Source: Haliscomenobacter hydrossis DSM 1100 | GTDB lineage: Bacteria; Bacteroidota; Bacteroidia; Chitinophagales; Saprospiraceae | Assembly: GCF_000212735.1 (NCBI RefSeq) | Contig: NC_015510.1 | Location: 6,573,001 to 6,637,000, forward strand | Length of the DNA: 64,000 nt | Reading direction: 5' to 3' | Shown here: in pieces, positions 1 through 11,000 of the stretch | Layout of the letters: each line of letters opens with the position of its first letter | Position numbering within the stretch: the stretch's first letter is position 1 | The notes under the pieces: generated by a model | The model's database searches: none | What the model was told of the DNA's origin: nothing | The model's input: only the letters and a program-made list of their open reading frames with translations | Translations under genes and position numbers: made by a program

Positions 1-439
1 TATGCGGTTGAGAACCCCCAACTGCACCAATCGTACCCGGCGCTATGTTAACAGTGCCAACTGAAGTATCAGTGGTGTAAAATGGCGCCGAAGCATTTCG
101 CCCAAAAACCGTACCTCCTGGGCTGGTTCCACTACCATTATTGGTACTGCCTAAAAAGGGATGAGCATGAGCAGGAATCTGATTGACAGTCAGCGTTATC
201 TCTTCCGCCCCACCAGTTTCTGCCAGGATAAAGCCGTTGCCCTGGTGAATCGGAATCCTTCCGCGCAAGTCGGGTAAGCCAAAAGTTTCTTGGCCATCCC
301 CCCCGTAGGTGGTACCTATTAATTGAAATAAGGTTTCGTTTTCAGAAATAGGGAGGAGCTGGCCTTCACAAAACATCCAGCCTGCTGGAGCAAAATTGCC
401 TGCAAACATGCGTATTTCGCCAACATATGGTTGTGCCAT
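1..439 (-). CDS. phage tail collar domain protein (microcystin-dependent protein type), 3' part cut by window edge
   Basis: The reading frame starts at the ATG at 439-437 and runs off the left edge, so about 146 residues are visible. The N-terminus MAQPYVGEIRMFAGNFAPAG and the later LPDLRGRIPIHQG are hallmarks of the phage tail collar fold found in tail-fibre tips and in the MdpB family of small free-standing bacterial proteins. There is no signal peptide. It lies 39 bp downstream of a paralogue on the same strand, so the two are probably co-transcribed. The family's cellular role is not well established; a phage-like or contractile-injection fibre tip is possible, but no other tail gene is visible here. 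Confidence 0.85.
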   Translation of the reverse strand, partial: MAQPYVGEIRMFAGNFAPAGWMFCEGQLLPISENETLFQLIGTTYGGDGQETFGLPDLRGRIPIHQGNGFILAETGGAEEITLTVNQIPAHAHPFLGSTNNGSGTSPGGTVFGRNASAPFYTTDTSVGTVNIAPGTIGAVGGSQPH

Positions 440-478
440 GATGATGATAATTTAAGGATTGGGTAATAAGATTTAAAA

Positions 479-985
479 CTAGGTGGGACTTGGGAAAATC
501 CCTTGCAGTGCAATGCAGAAACTCAGCGTTAAAAATGGCTGCATATTGAGGTGTGCTTGACTGCCACCTACATTGCCTACCATTTGTGCATTCATGGCTA
601 CGAGGCTAGCCGGGCCGGTATACAGTTCCGAAGGAGCAGTATCCGCAAAGTAGGTGGTACCACTCGGTGCGATGGTATTTTGAACCGTGCTGGTGGCATT
701 CACTACATGGGTATGCGTGGGTATTTCAGCAATAGATAAGGTATGAGCCTGTTCTCCTCCTCTTTCGCCCAAGGTGTGCCCACTACCAACATGGATGGGG
801 GTTCGCCCGCGTAGGTCAGGTAAGGCAAAATTGACTCGGCCATCACCACCAAAGGTAGTACCCAACAGCGAAAAAAGCGCTTGGTTTTGGTTGATCGGCA
901 ACAACTGTCCGTTGCTAAGTGCCCAGCCTTTGGGGGCAAAGACGAAACTCATGATCCGAATTTCAGATAGAAATGGTTCGGCCAT
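479..985 (-). CDS. phage tail collar domain protein (microcystin-dependent protein type)
   Basis: A 168-residue protein with the collar-domain signature: MAEPFLSEIRIMSFVFAPKG at the N-terminus, GGDGRVNFALPDLRGRTPIH in the middle, and a C-terminal MQPFLTLSFCIALQGIFPS that matches the usual ending of this family. I chose the ATG at 985 because MAEPFLSEIR aligns with the start of the neighbour at 439; a longer reading from 1024 adds an unconserved stretch. It is a paralogue of the truncated gene downstream, and tandem arrays of two or three such genes are common in Bacteroidota. Function in the host is unproven. Confidence 0.85.
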   Translation of the reverse strand: MAEPFLSEIRIMSFVFAPKGWALSNGQLLPINQNQALFSLLGTTFGGDGRVNFALPDLRGRTPIHVGSGHTLGERGGEQAHTLSIAEIPTHTHVVNATSTVQNTIAPSGTTYFADTAPSELYTGPASLVAMNAQMVGNVGGSQAHLNMQPFLTLSFCIALQGIFPSPT

Positions 986-1058
986 ATCAAGTATGTGTTT
1001 ATAGGTGAAAAATAAGGTTGCCAAATATAGGGCACTTCAAGGTAGTATGGTCGTCTAA

Positions 1059-1664
1059 TTAAAATGAATATTTTGAAAAACACTGGGTTGAAAGAAAATG
1101 CTCTTGCCAAACTGTTTGGCTTTTATGGGTAATCTGAATCTGGGTTTGAGCCTTATTGTCAATTTGGATTTGGGTTTGAATTTGAACCTCACCTAACGCA
1201 TTCACAAAACTTCCAGCCTGGCCCGCCTCAATGGGCAAAACCTGTGTAGCCGTGTAGTCTTGCTGGCAAGCTTTGGCCAGTGCTTCCAAACCAAAAGCCG
1301 ACAAACAAGCAATTTGTACCCAGCTGCCATTTTTTTGTTTTTTCCAAAAAGGAATCAATAGGTCGATGGTACCTGCCTGGGGGTGTTGTTTTCCAAAAAC
1401 CCGAAAGCAGTATTGTCGGTTTTGATAAAAAAAGACTTGCTCACTGGTTTTTCCAAACTCTCCGCTGTGCACCGCTGTCGGTTCAGGAGGCAATCCATTG
1501 ATCACCCACAGTTCATTGATGCTTTCTACCTGCGCATCTTGTTGCAAATGGGCAAGCCAAGGCTTCCAATTCGCTCCGGATTCAAAAATTCCAGCGCTGC
1601 CCATAACCAGAGGTAAGCCAATCAGATTTGAACCCAATAGCTTTATGAATGGTCGTCTTTTCAT
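1059..1664 (-). CDS. hypothetical exported protein
   Basis: A 201-residue protein that I do not recognise. It begins MKRRPFIKLLGSNLIGLPLV, a basic n-region followed by a hydrophobic stretch. This resembles a Sec signal or the start of a degenerate Tat-like substrate (MKRR..FIK..G), so it is probably exported. The C-terminal 50 residues are rich in Gln, Thr and Ile with repeated QTQIQI. It lies 73 bp upstream of the collar-domain pair on the same strand, so it may be part of the same transcript. No catalytic motif is visible. Confidence 0.6.
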   Translation of the reverse strand: MKRRPFIKLLGSNLIGLPLVMGSAGIFESGANWKPWLAHLQQDAQVESINELWVINGLPPEPTAVHSGEFGKTSEQVFFYQNRQYCFRVFGKQHPQAGTIDLLIPFWKKQKNGSWVQIACLSAFGLEALAKACQQDYTATQVLPIEAGQAGSFVNALGEVQIQTQIQIDNKAQTQIQITHKSQTVWQEHFLSTQCFSKYSF

Positions 1665-2036
1665 GGTATTTCTAAGTTGATAAAAGCAGAAAAAGATACT
1701 ACAACATCAAGGTGATTATGGCTAGATCAATCCCCGTAGCTCTTGAAAGGAAACAAATCGATTATGCAAAGCTATAAAAAGTCGGAGCTTTTCCCAAGCC
1801 TAAACAATATTTATTTTTTGTATAATCCAAGAGAGAACGCTTGATTTTCTTGATTTTACAAATGAGCATCTTTTGCGAAAAATTAACAGTTCTTTGTTGT
1901 GTGGCTGATGATTATTTTTTTACCTTTGGGATGACTATTAATCGACGACCTTTTTTTATTTTGAAAGAGGTAAGCCTGCCTTACTATTGTACCAGTTTGA
2001 AGTATTAAATACTGTACAACTAAAAGTTCATATCTC
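1665..2036. other. intergenic region between divergent genes
   Basis: An AT-rich spacer of 372 bp between the divergent exported-protein gene (minus) and the giant surface-protein gene (plus). The only signal I can support is a plus-strand Bacteroidota-type promoter near 1893-1928. No coding frame or stable hairpin was seen. Confidence 0.5.
1893..1928 (+). promoter_or_regulatory. putative Bacteroidota sigma-A promoter for the giant surface protein
   Basis: A -7 box TACCTTTG (1921-1928) matches TANNTTTG, with TTTGTTG (1893-1899) upstream as a -33 element. This predicts a start near 1935 and a leader of about 100 nt before the ATG at 2037. Confidence 0.4.
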
Positions 2037-5000
2037 ATGAAACTTGCTACTAAGTTCCTACGTTTGAGTGTTATGCTCTGTTTGCTGGTTTGGATCGCCA
2101 ATCCAGTGGTAAAAGAAGACGCTCAACTTCCCAAACCAGAATTCCCAAAAATCGCCCTTGAGCACAAGGCTGCAAAGCATGTTGATCACAAACTAAATCA
2201 GCATCCTGCCTCAAGCGTACTTGCTACAACTCAGCAGCAAGTTTCGGAAATGGCTCCTGCTTTAAAATGGCTCACTCCCTATCTGGCCCCTGCCAGTGAC
2301 CGCGCACGCGGACAAAAGTGGCTTTCTCCTTTTGTACCCAGCATCACTGCTACAAAAACCGTTACCCAATTTGGGACGGATTTAGGCACTCTTGGCCCTA
2401 CCCCTGGCGATGTGCTGCGTTATACCATAGTCATCCGGAATGCAGTCGGGGCCATGGATGCCACGGCAGTGCAATTTACAGATCAAATTGACGCCAATAC
2501 CACCCTGGTGCCTGGTTCACTAGTATCAGCCCCCATTGCCATCGACGACAGCTACTCCACAGTAGGAAATACCTCTATTTCAGTTCCAGCTGCTTCAGGC
2601 TTGATCGCCAACGACGTCAACCTGAATGGCACACCGATGACTGCGACTGCGATCGATCAAACAGGAACCATGGGTACAGTGATTGGCAACCCCGATGGTA
2701 GTTTTACCTTTAACCCCAGCCCTGGCTTTACCGGAACTACTACCTTTACTTATACCGTCAGCAATGGTGCTTTCGCTAGTGTTGGTACTGTTACCGTTAC
2801 CGTTGCGGGCCTGATCTGGTACATCGACGACTCTGCAGCCCCTGGCGGTGATGGCCGCCTCAACTCGCCATTTAATTCCATAAACGCCTTCAATGCAACT
2901 TCTCTGGATGAGCCGGGCGATAATATTTTTGTATACTCAGGAACTTACAACAATACGAGTAGTACACTTTTGTTAGGGCAACAAAAACTGATCGGCCAAG
3001 GAGCAGTAGGTGCTAGCCTCGCTGCTTTGGCTGGGGTTACTTTTTCTGTACATCCACCCATCTCTCCTGCCACCATTCCTACGGTAGGTGGTACTCGCCC
3101 AACCATCAATCAGGCTGTCAACAACATTAACATGCAGTCGCAGAACCAGGTGCGTGGGGTTAACATCAACAATCTCGGAGGTACTGCCCTGGTAGGCAAT
3201 AACTTCAGCTCCGCCCTAGTACGGGAAGTAAGCATCACCAATACCGGAGGTGTTGGGGTTAATTTCAACAATGGTGCCCTGGATGTGATCATCCAAAGTG
3301 TCACCGCTTCCAACTCTACCAACGCCATTAGTGTTACCAATACTACCGGAAGTTTTCAGATAACAGGTACAGGTTCTACTCTTCATTCAGGGGGTATTTT
3401 GACTAGTATTACTGGCCGAGGTATTGACCTAAGAAACGCGACCAACATCACAGTAAAAAACATGACCTTATCTTCGGTAAATACAACATCTGATGGTGGT
3501 TTCGTGGGGGACTGTGATGAAAATAATGTACTGGATTGTTTTGCTGGAATCTACATGGATGGAGTGAGTACCATTACGCTGGACAATGTCCACCTTGGTG
3601 GGAGTACCGAAGAACACGGGATCATGGGCAACAGTGTAAGCAACCTAACCATAAATAACTGTACTTCTGTTAATAATGGTAACTCAAATGAAGAAAATGC
3701 CTTGAAATTCCGCAACCTTACGGGTACTTGCTCCATCACTGGTTCCACCTTTCAAAATTCTGCTTTCCGGATTTGCCACATCATCAATACTGCGGGCAAT
3801 GTGAATTTAACGGTCAACAATTGTACGTTCAACAATACTTTTACCCCTGCTTTAGTTGGGGCTGACTGTTTTGAAATGCGTACCCAAGGTTCAGCTACGG
3901 CTACAGTTGCGCTGACCAACAGCATTTTCTCCAGAGCCAGAAGTAAGGGAATTCAGGTTTTTGCCGAAGGCAACTCTACCATGAACCTCAATATAACGGG
4001 CTGTAGCGTACAACGTTTTGGAGGCGCAATGGCCGGAATTGAAGTAGGGTCAAATGGTGCAGCGGCTACCATTAACTACAATGTCAACAACAATACGGTT
4101 ATTGAGTCATCTGGGGAGGTCGCTGTATTGGCTTCTACCTTTTTGACCTCGGATCTGAATGGCCGTACCAACAACAATACCAGTATTACCAACAACAACA
4201 CAGGTGCTTCTACTTTCTCCACTATTCGGGTGTTGCACGAAAACAATGGCCAGGCAATTCTCGAAATCAAGAACAACCCCGATGTAACTTCTTCCAATAT
4301 TGACATCCCCGTAGATTTTACTGCTGTCAATGCTACGGCAGCAACTGGCCGTTTAGATATCACTTTTGATAACAACAACGTTACCAACTCCACGACTACG
4401 GTTGCTGGGCTTGAAGGTGTTATGTTGACCTTGGGGGATAACGTGGGCGGTGACGCAAATACAATTTGTGGCCATATTGTCAGGAATGACCTGACTTTAC
4501 CCGCAGGCTACCCACGTGCTTTCCGTATCCGACATTTCAATGTGACCACTCCTACCCTGCAAGGTGCAGGCCCCGACATTACGACCAACTGGTCGACCAA
4601 CATGAACACCAATACCAATGGTTCTACTACTGCCTATGGCCCCAATACTGGCATTACCTTCGGAGCTACCTGTCTGGTTCCAACCCATTCGGCATTCGCA
4701 CCAGTTGAAGCAGAGATTGCCTCGATTGTAAATGATGGTAAACTGAATGATCAAGCCTTAGTAAAGGAAGCAGGCAAAGACATTTCTGGCCAACAAAAAA
4801 ATGCACCTGTAAAACCCAAAGCGCCCAAAGAAAAAGAGGCGGAACCAGCTGCGCTGCAAATGATGATGGCGGGTGAAACCGTAACGGTAGGCGCGCCAAG
4901 TGGCTTCCCATTGCCCGCAGGCAAGCAGATCACCATCCGCTTTGAGGTGACCATCAATAGCCCCTTGCCTGGTGGCGTATGTCAAATTTCCAACCAGGGC

Positions 5001-8000
5001 AGTGTCAGTGGTAGCAACTTTACCACCATTCTCACCGACGATCCTGTAGTAGCTGGAGCGACTGACCCTACCGTGACCCAGTTGAGTAAACACAGCCTGG
5101 GCAACCTGGTCTTCCGCGACAATAACAAAAACGGCACCTTTGACGGTGGCGACGCTGGCATCCTTGGAGTGGTGGTCAACCTCTATCGCGACAATGGTAC
5201 CACTCCAGGTATCCTGGACGGCTCCGACGCCTTTGTAACCACCACCAACACCGTGGCTGGAGGTCTATACCTTTTCTCCAACCTTTGCTCCGATGAGTAC
5301 ATCGTGCAAATTCCCTCCAGCGAGTTTGGCGTAGGTGAACCCTTAAATGGCCTCATCTCCAGCCCAACTAGTGCTGCACCTGATCCAGATAACAATATAA
5401 ACGATGATGACAATGGCCAGGACGCCTTCGGTGCTTCCATAGCCAGCCAGGCCATTACCTTGAACTATTCCACCAGTACGGTGGAGGACAATACCACCTT
5501 GGACTTTGGTTTTAAAACCCCGACCATCGTCAACATCAATGATGTGACCCTGGCTGAAGGCAGCGGCGGTGGAACCACCAACTTTACCTTCACGGTGACT
5601 CGTGATGATGTTACCGAGGCTTTTTCGCTGACCGTCAATACTGGTGTTATTTCACCCAACAACGGCGACTATACGGCCATTGCTGGTGGTACGGTCAGCT
5701 TCACCGCAGGAGTTAGCAATACGGCTTCAGTAACTGTTACCGTGAATGCGGACGATGTGGTGGAATTGGCAGAAACCTTCAATGTATTGCTTTCCGGTGC
5801 CCCCAGCGGGGTGGTCATCAATGATGGAACGGGCTTAGGTACCATCAACAACGACGATCAAGCTACGCTCAGCATCAACAGTGTATCCAATAACGAAGGG
5901 AATTCTGGCATCACACCCTATACTTTCACCGTTACTTCGGATAAAGCGGTAGATGTACCCTTTACGGTGAATGTAGGTACGATGGATGGTACGGCCACTA
6001 CGGCTGACGGTGACTATGTCGCGAATAGTGCTACCTTGAATTTTGTAGGTACTGCGGGCGAAACCCAAACCTTTATGCTTATCGTCAATCGTGACACGAA
6101 AGTAGAGCCAACGGAGACCTTTACGGTTCCGCTGAGCACAGTGAGTGCCGGTGGACGAAATGTAGTCATTTCGGGCCCCTCTGGCACTGGTACTGGCACC
6201 ATTACCAACGACGACTCCGCCACCATTTCCATCAACGATGTAAGCCTGGTTGAAGGCAACGCTGGTACGACCAACTTTGTCTTTAACGTCACCTTGAGCG
6301 AGGTGGTGAGCACTGCAGTTACGGTTAACTTTACTACTGCCAATGGAACTGCTGGCGCGGGTGATTACAATACCAACTCCGGTATGGTGACTTTCCCCGC
6401 CAATGGCACTGGCCAAACCCAAACGATTACGGTTCAAGTAATCGGAGACATGGTGGGTGAAGCCAATGAAACCTTCTTCGTCAATTTGACCAGCATCCAG
6501 GGTAACCCTCCCAATATTGCCTTTGACGATGCGCAGGGCTTGGGTACCATTCTGGATGACGACCTTTCTTTCTCCATCAATGACGTAACCCTGGCCGAAG
6601 GCAATGCAGGTACTACCAATTTTACCTTCACCGTTACCCGTACCAGCACCGCTACTGCCGAAACGATTGATTTTGCTATTGCAGATGGTACTGCGACAAG
6701 TGCCGACAATGATTATGACGGTTCAAGTCCCAGTGGGACCCTCAATTTCGCCATCGGCGACAATAGTGAAACCATCACCGTGGTCGTCAATGGCGACAAC
6801 AAAGTAGAACTCAACGAAACTTTCTTTGTCAACCTGTCGAATGTCAGCAATGGTAGCATTGGAGATGGACAAGGTTTAGGTACAATCACCAATGATGATC
6901 AGGCAACGATTACCCTTTCGGGCGGCATTGCCCAAAACGAAGGCAATGCAGGCACGACCAGTTATATTTTTACGGCCACTCTCGACAAGGCCGTTGCTGG
7001 GGGACTTTCAGTGCCCTACACCACCAATAATGGTAGCGCAACTACTGCCGACAACGATTACCAGGACAACGATGGCACTTTGACCTTTGCGGGTACAGCC
7101 AATGAAAGCAAAACCATCACGGTGCTGGTAAATGGCGACACCAAAGTAGAAATCGACGAAACGTTTACCCTGAGTTTGGGTACCATCACTGGTACTTTGG
7201 CCAGCGCGGTAAGTGCGGCAGGTTCACCCCAAACGGGCAGCATCACCAACGATGATGCTGCTACCATTACGCTGGCCCCCATCAGTGCTACCGCCAATGA
7301 AGGCAACGCAGGTACGACCAACCGTACCTTCTCGGTGACCTTGGATAACCCGGTAGCAGGCGGCTTCACCCTGGCCTATGTCACCAATGATGGCACAGCG
7401 ACTACCGCCGATAATGACTATGTGGACAATGACAATGCCATCAATTTTGCGGGAACAGCTGGCGAATCAAAAATCATTACCGTACAAGTAAACGGGGATA
7501 CGAAGATAGAGGCCAGTGAAACCTTCAGTGTGGATGTGACTACCTTGTTTGGTGGCCTCAACCTGGTTAGCGTCAGCGTAGCAGGCATACCCCAAACGGG
7601 CACCATCACCAACGATGATGCGGCTACGGTAACCTTGGCCCCCATAAGTGCTACGGCCAATGAAGGCAACGCTGGAACGACCAACCGTACCTTCTCGGTG
7701 ACCTTGGATAACCCAGTAGCAGGTGGCTTTAATCTGGCCTATACCACCAGTGATGGCACAGCTACTACCGCCGACAATGATTATGTAGACAATGACAATA
7801 CCCTCAGTTTTGCGGGAACAGCTGGCGAGTCAAAAACCATTACCGTACAAGTAAACGGGGATACTAAGGTAGAAGCCAATGAAACCTTTAGTGTGGCTTT
7901 GGGTGCCTTGTCCGGCACAACCTTGAGCAGCAGCATCACCCTTGCAGGTTCACCCCAAACGGGCACCATCACCAACGATGATGCGGCTACAGTAACACTG

Positions 8001-11000
8001 GCTCCCATCAGTGCTACGGCCAATGAAGGCAACGCCGGTACAACCAACCGTACCTTCTCGGTCACCCTGGATAACCCGGTAGCAGGTGGCTTTAATCTGG
8101 CCTATACCACCAGTGATGGCACAGCTACTACCGCCGATAATGATTATGTGGACAATGACAATACCCTCAGTTTTGCGGGTACAGTTGGCGAGTCAAAAAC
8201 CATCACCGTTCAAGTAAATGGAGATACCAAGGTAGAAGCCAATGAAACCTTCAGTGTGGCTTTGGGTGCCTTGTCAGGTACTACCCTGAGCGGCAACATC
8301 ACCCTGGCAGGTTCACCCCAAACGGGCACCATTACCAACGATGATGCGGCTACCGTAACCTTGGCCCCCATCAGTGCTACGGCCAATGAAGGCAACGCTG
8401 GAACGACCAACCGTACTTTCTCGGTGACCTTGGATAACCCGGTAGCAGGCGGCTTCAATCTAGCCTATACCACCAACAACGGCACGGCTACCACCGCTGA
8501 TAATGATTATGTAGACAATGACAATACCCTCAGTTTTGCGGGTACGGTTGGCGAGTCAAAAACCATCACCGTACAAGTAAACGGAGATACCAAGGTAGAA
8601 GCGAATGAAACCTTCAGTGTGGCCTTGGGTGCCTTGTCTGGCACTACCCTGGGCGGCAGCATCACCCTGGCAGGTTCACCCCAAACGGGAACCATCACCA
8701 ACGATGATGCAGCTACCATTTCCATCAATGATGTGAGTAAAATAGAAGGTAGTTCCGGGGCTTGTACCAATGTTTTTGATTTTACGGTTACCCTCAACAA
8801 CGTGGTGGGTACCGCAGTGACCGTGGATTGGGCAGTTGGCGGTGGAACTGCTTCGTCTGGATCTGATTATTCAGGCACTACTTCTGGAACGGTGACTTTC
8901 CCGGCCAATGGAACGGGCCAAACGCAACACATCCTGATCAGCGTTTGTGAAGATGTGCTTGGCGAAGCGAACGAAACCTTCAATGTCAACTTGAGCAATA
9001 TTTTGGGCAGTGGCAGTGTCACTTTTGCGGATGATCAAGGTCTGGGCACCATCGAAGACGATGACCTGGCTTTCTCCATCAATGATGTAACGCTGAGTGA
9101 AGGCAATGCAGGCACCACCAACTTTACCTTCACTGTAACCCGTACCAGTACGGCTACTGCCGAAACCATTCAATACGCTACGGCGGACAATACCGGTACG
9201 ACTGCTGATAACGACTATACCAGCACCAATGGCACCCTCAATTTTGCGATTGGCGATGATACCGAAACCTTTACGGTGGCCGTCAATGGTGATCTTAAGG
9301 TAGAGGCCAACGAAACTTTCTTCGTCAATTTGTCCAACCCCAGCAATGGGGCCATTAGTGATGGACAAGGTCTTGGTACCATCAACAACGACGATGCAGC
9401 AGTAGTACACTTGCAACTGCTCAGCGCTACCAAAGCAGAAGGGAACGTTGGAACCACCAACTTCACCTTTACGGCTACGCTGGACAATCCCGTGCAAGGT
9501 GGTTTCGACCTCGCCTATACGACTGATGACGCTACGGCTACTACAGCCAACAATGATTACCAGGACAATGATGGCACCATGTCCTTTACGGGTACAGCTG
9601 GCGAGCAAAAAATCATTACGGTATTGGTCAATGGCGATACCGACGTAGAGCTAGATGAAACCTTCACCGTTTCGATTGAAGACAACGGCTTCTCCAATAC
9701 TGCCCTTGCTGCTAGTCTTTCTACTGCCAGCACGGTAATTGCTACCATCCAAAACGATGACAGCGACATTGATGCAGGCCTTGATACAACCATTTGTGCC
9801 TCTACGATCATGATCCAGTTAAAGGGAACAGTGAGTGGGGCTTCTACGGGCGGCACCTGGACCACCAGCGGCACAGGTTCCTTCATACCCAACGCCAACG
9901 ACCTGAATGCCAAATACATGTTCAGTGTTGCTGACACTGCTGCAGGCGTGGTCACTTTAACGCTGACTGGCAATGGACCAAGTGGAGAATTTGACACAAG
10001 AGTGATCACCATCGATCCTGCCTCCATTGTGAATGCAGGCCCCGATCAAACGATCTGCGCAACCGACACGATTTATCTGAGTGCAACCTTATCAGGTGTA
10101 GCGGATGCCTTGGTCTGGCAAAAAAATGCAGCCTTTGGGACATTTATCGGATCGGATACCAGCCCAAATACAAAATATGTGTTGAACGCTACGGGGCAAC
10201 AATTGAGCAGCATCAAGTTTGGGGTAATGAGCAGCGATCCGGGCGGCAATGTATGCCAGGGTGGTTTGGATACGGTTCAAATTTTCATCAACCCAGCAGC
10301 CTATGTGGATGCGGGTGTTGATACGACCATTTGCGCCTCAACGGTTTCGATCAAACTAAATGGTTCGATCAGTGGTGAGGCGACCATGGCTACCTGGACT
10401 ACGAGCGGCACGGGTACTTTCAGCCCCAATGCCACTACCCTGAATGCCACGTATACGCCAAGTTTGGCGGATACCGCAGCAGGTACCGTAACTTTGACCT
10501 TGACCACCAATGACCCTGCAGGATTGTGTGGCCCAGCAGTTGATACCAGAATTATTACGATTGACCCTGCTTCGATTGTAAATGCAGGCCCCGATCAAAC
10601 GATCTGCGCAACCGACACGATTTATCTGAGTGCAACCTTATCAGGTGTAGCGGATGCCTTGGTCTGGCAAAAAAATGCAGCCTTTGGGACATTTATCGGG
10701 TCGGATACCAGCCCAAATACAAAATATGTGTTGAACGCTACGGGGCAGCAGCTGAGCAGCCTCAAGTTTGGGGTAATGAGCAGCGACCCTGGCGGCAATG
10801 TCTGCCAGGGTGGATTGGATACGGTAGAAATTTTCATCAGTGATCCAATTGATGCCAGTGTGAGCGTTGACCAGGATACCGTTTGTGTAGGCGGAGCATT
10901 CACACTGACTTTTAATGAGAGCACGCTGCCATCAGGGTCTGAGTTTACGCTGGTGGTTGAGTATACGGACGAAAATGGAGTAGGTAGCAGAACCATTACC

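Noticed and set aside
5183-9608. Many minus-strand frames inside the giant adhesin gene
   Set aside because: They repeat with the Calx-beta period and mirror its codon pattern, so they are shadows of a repetitive gene.
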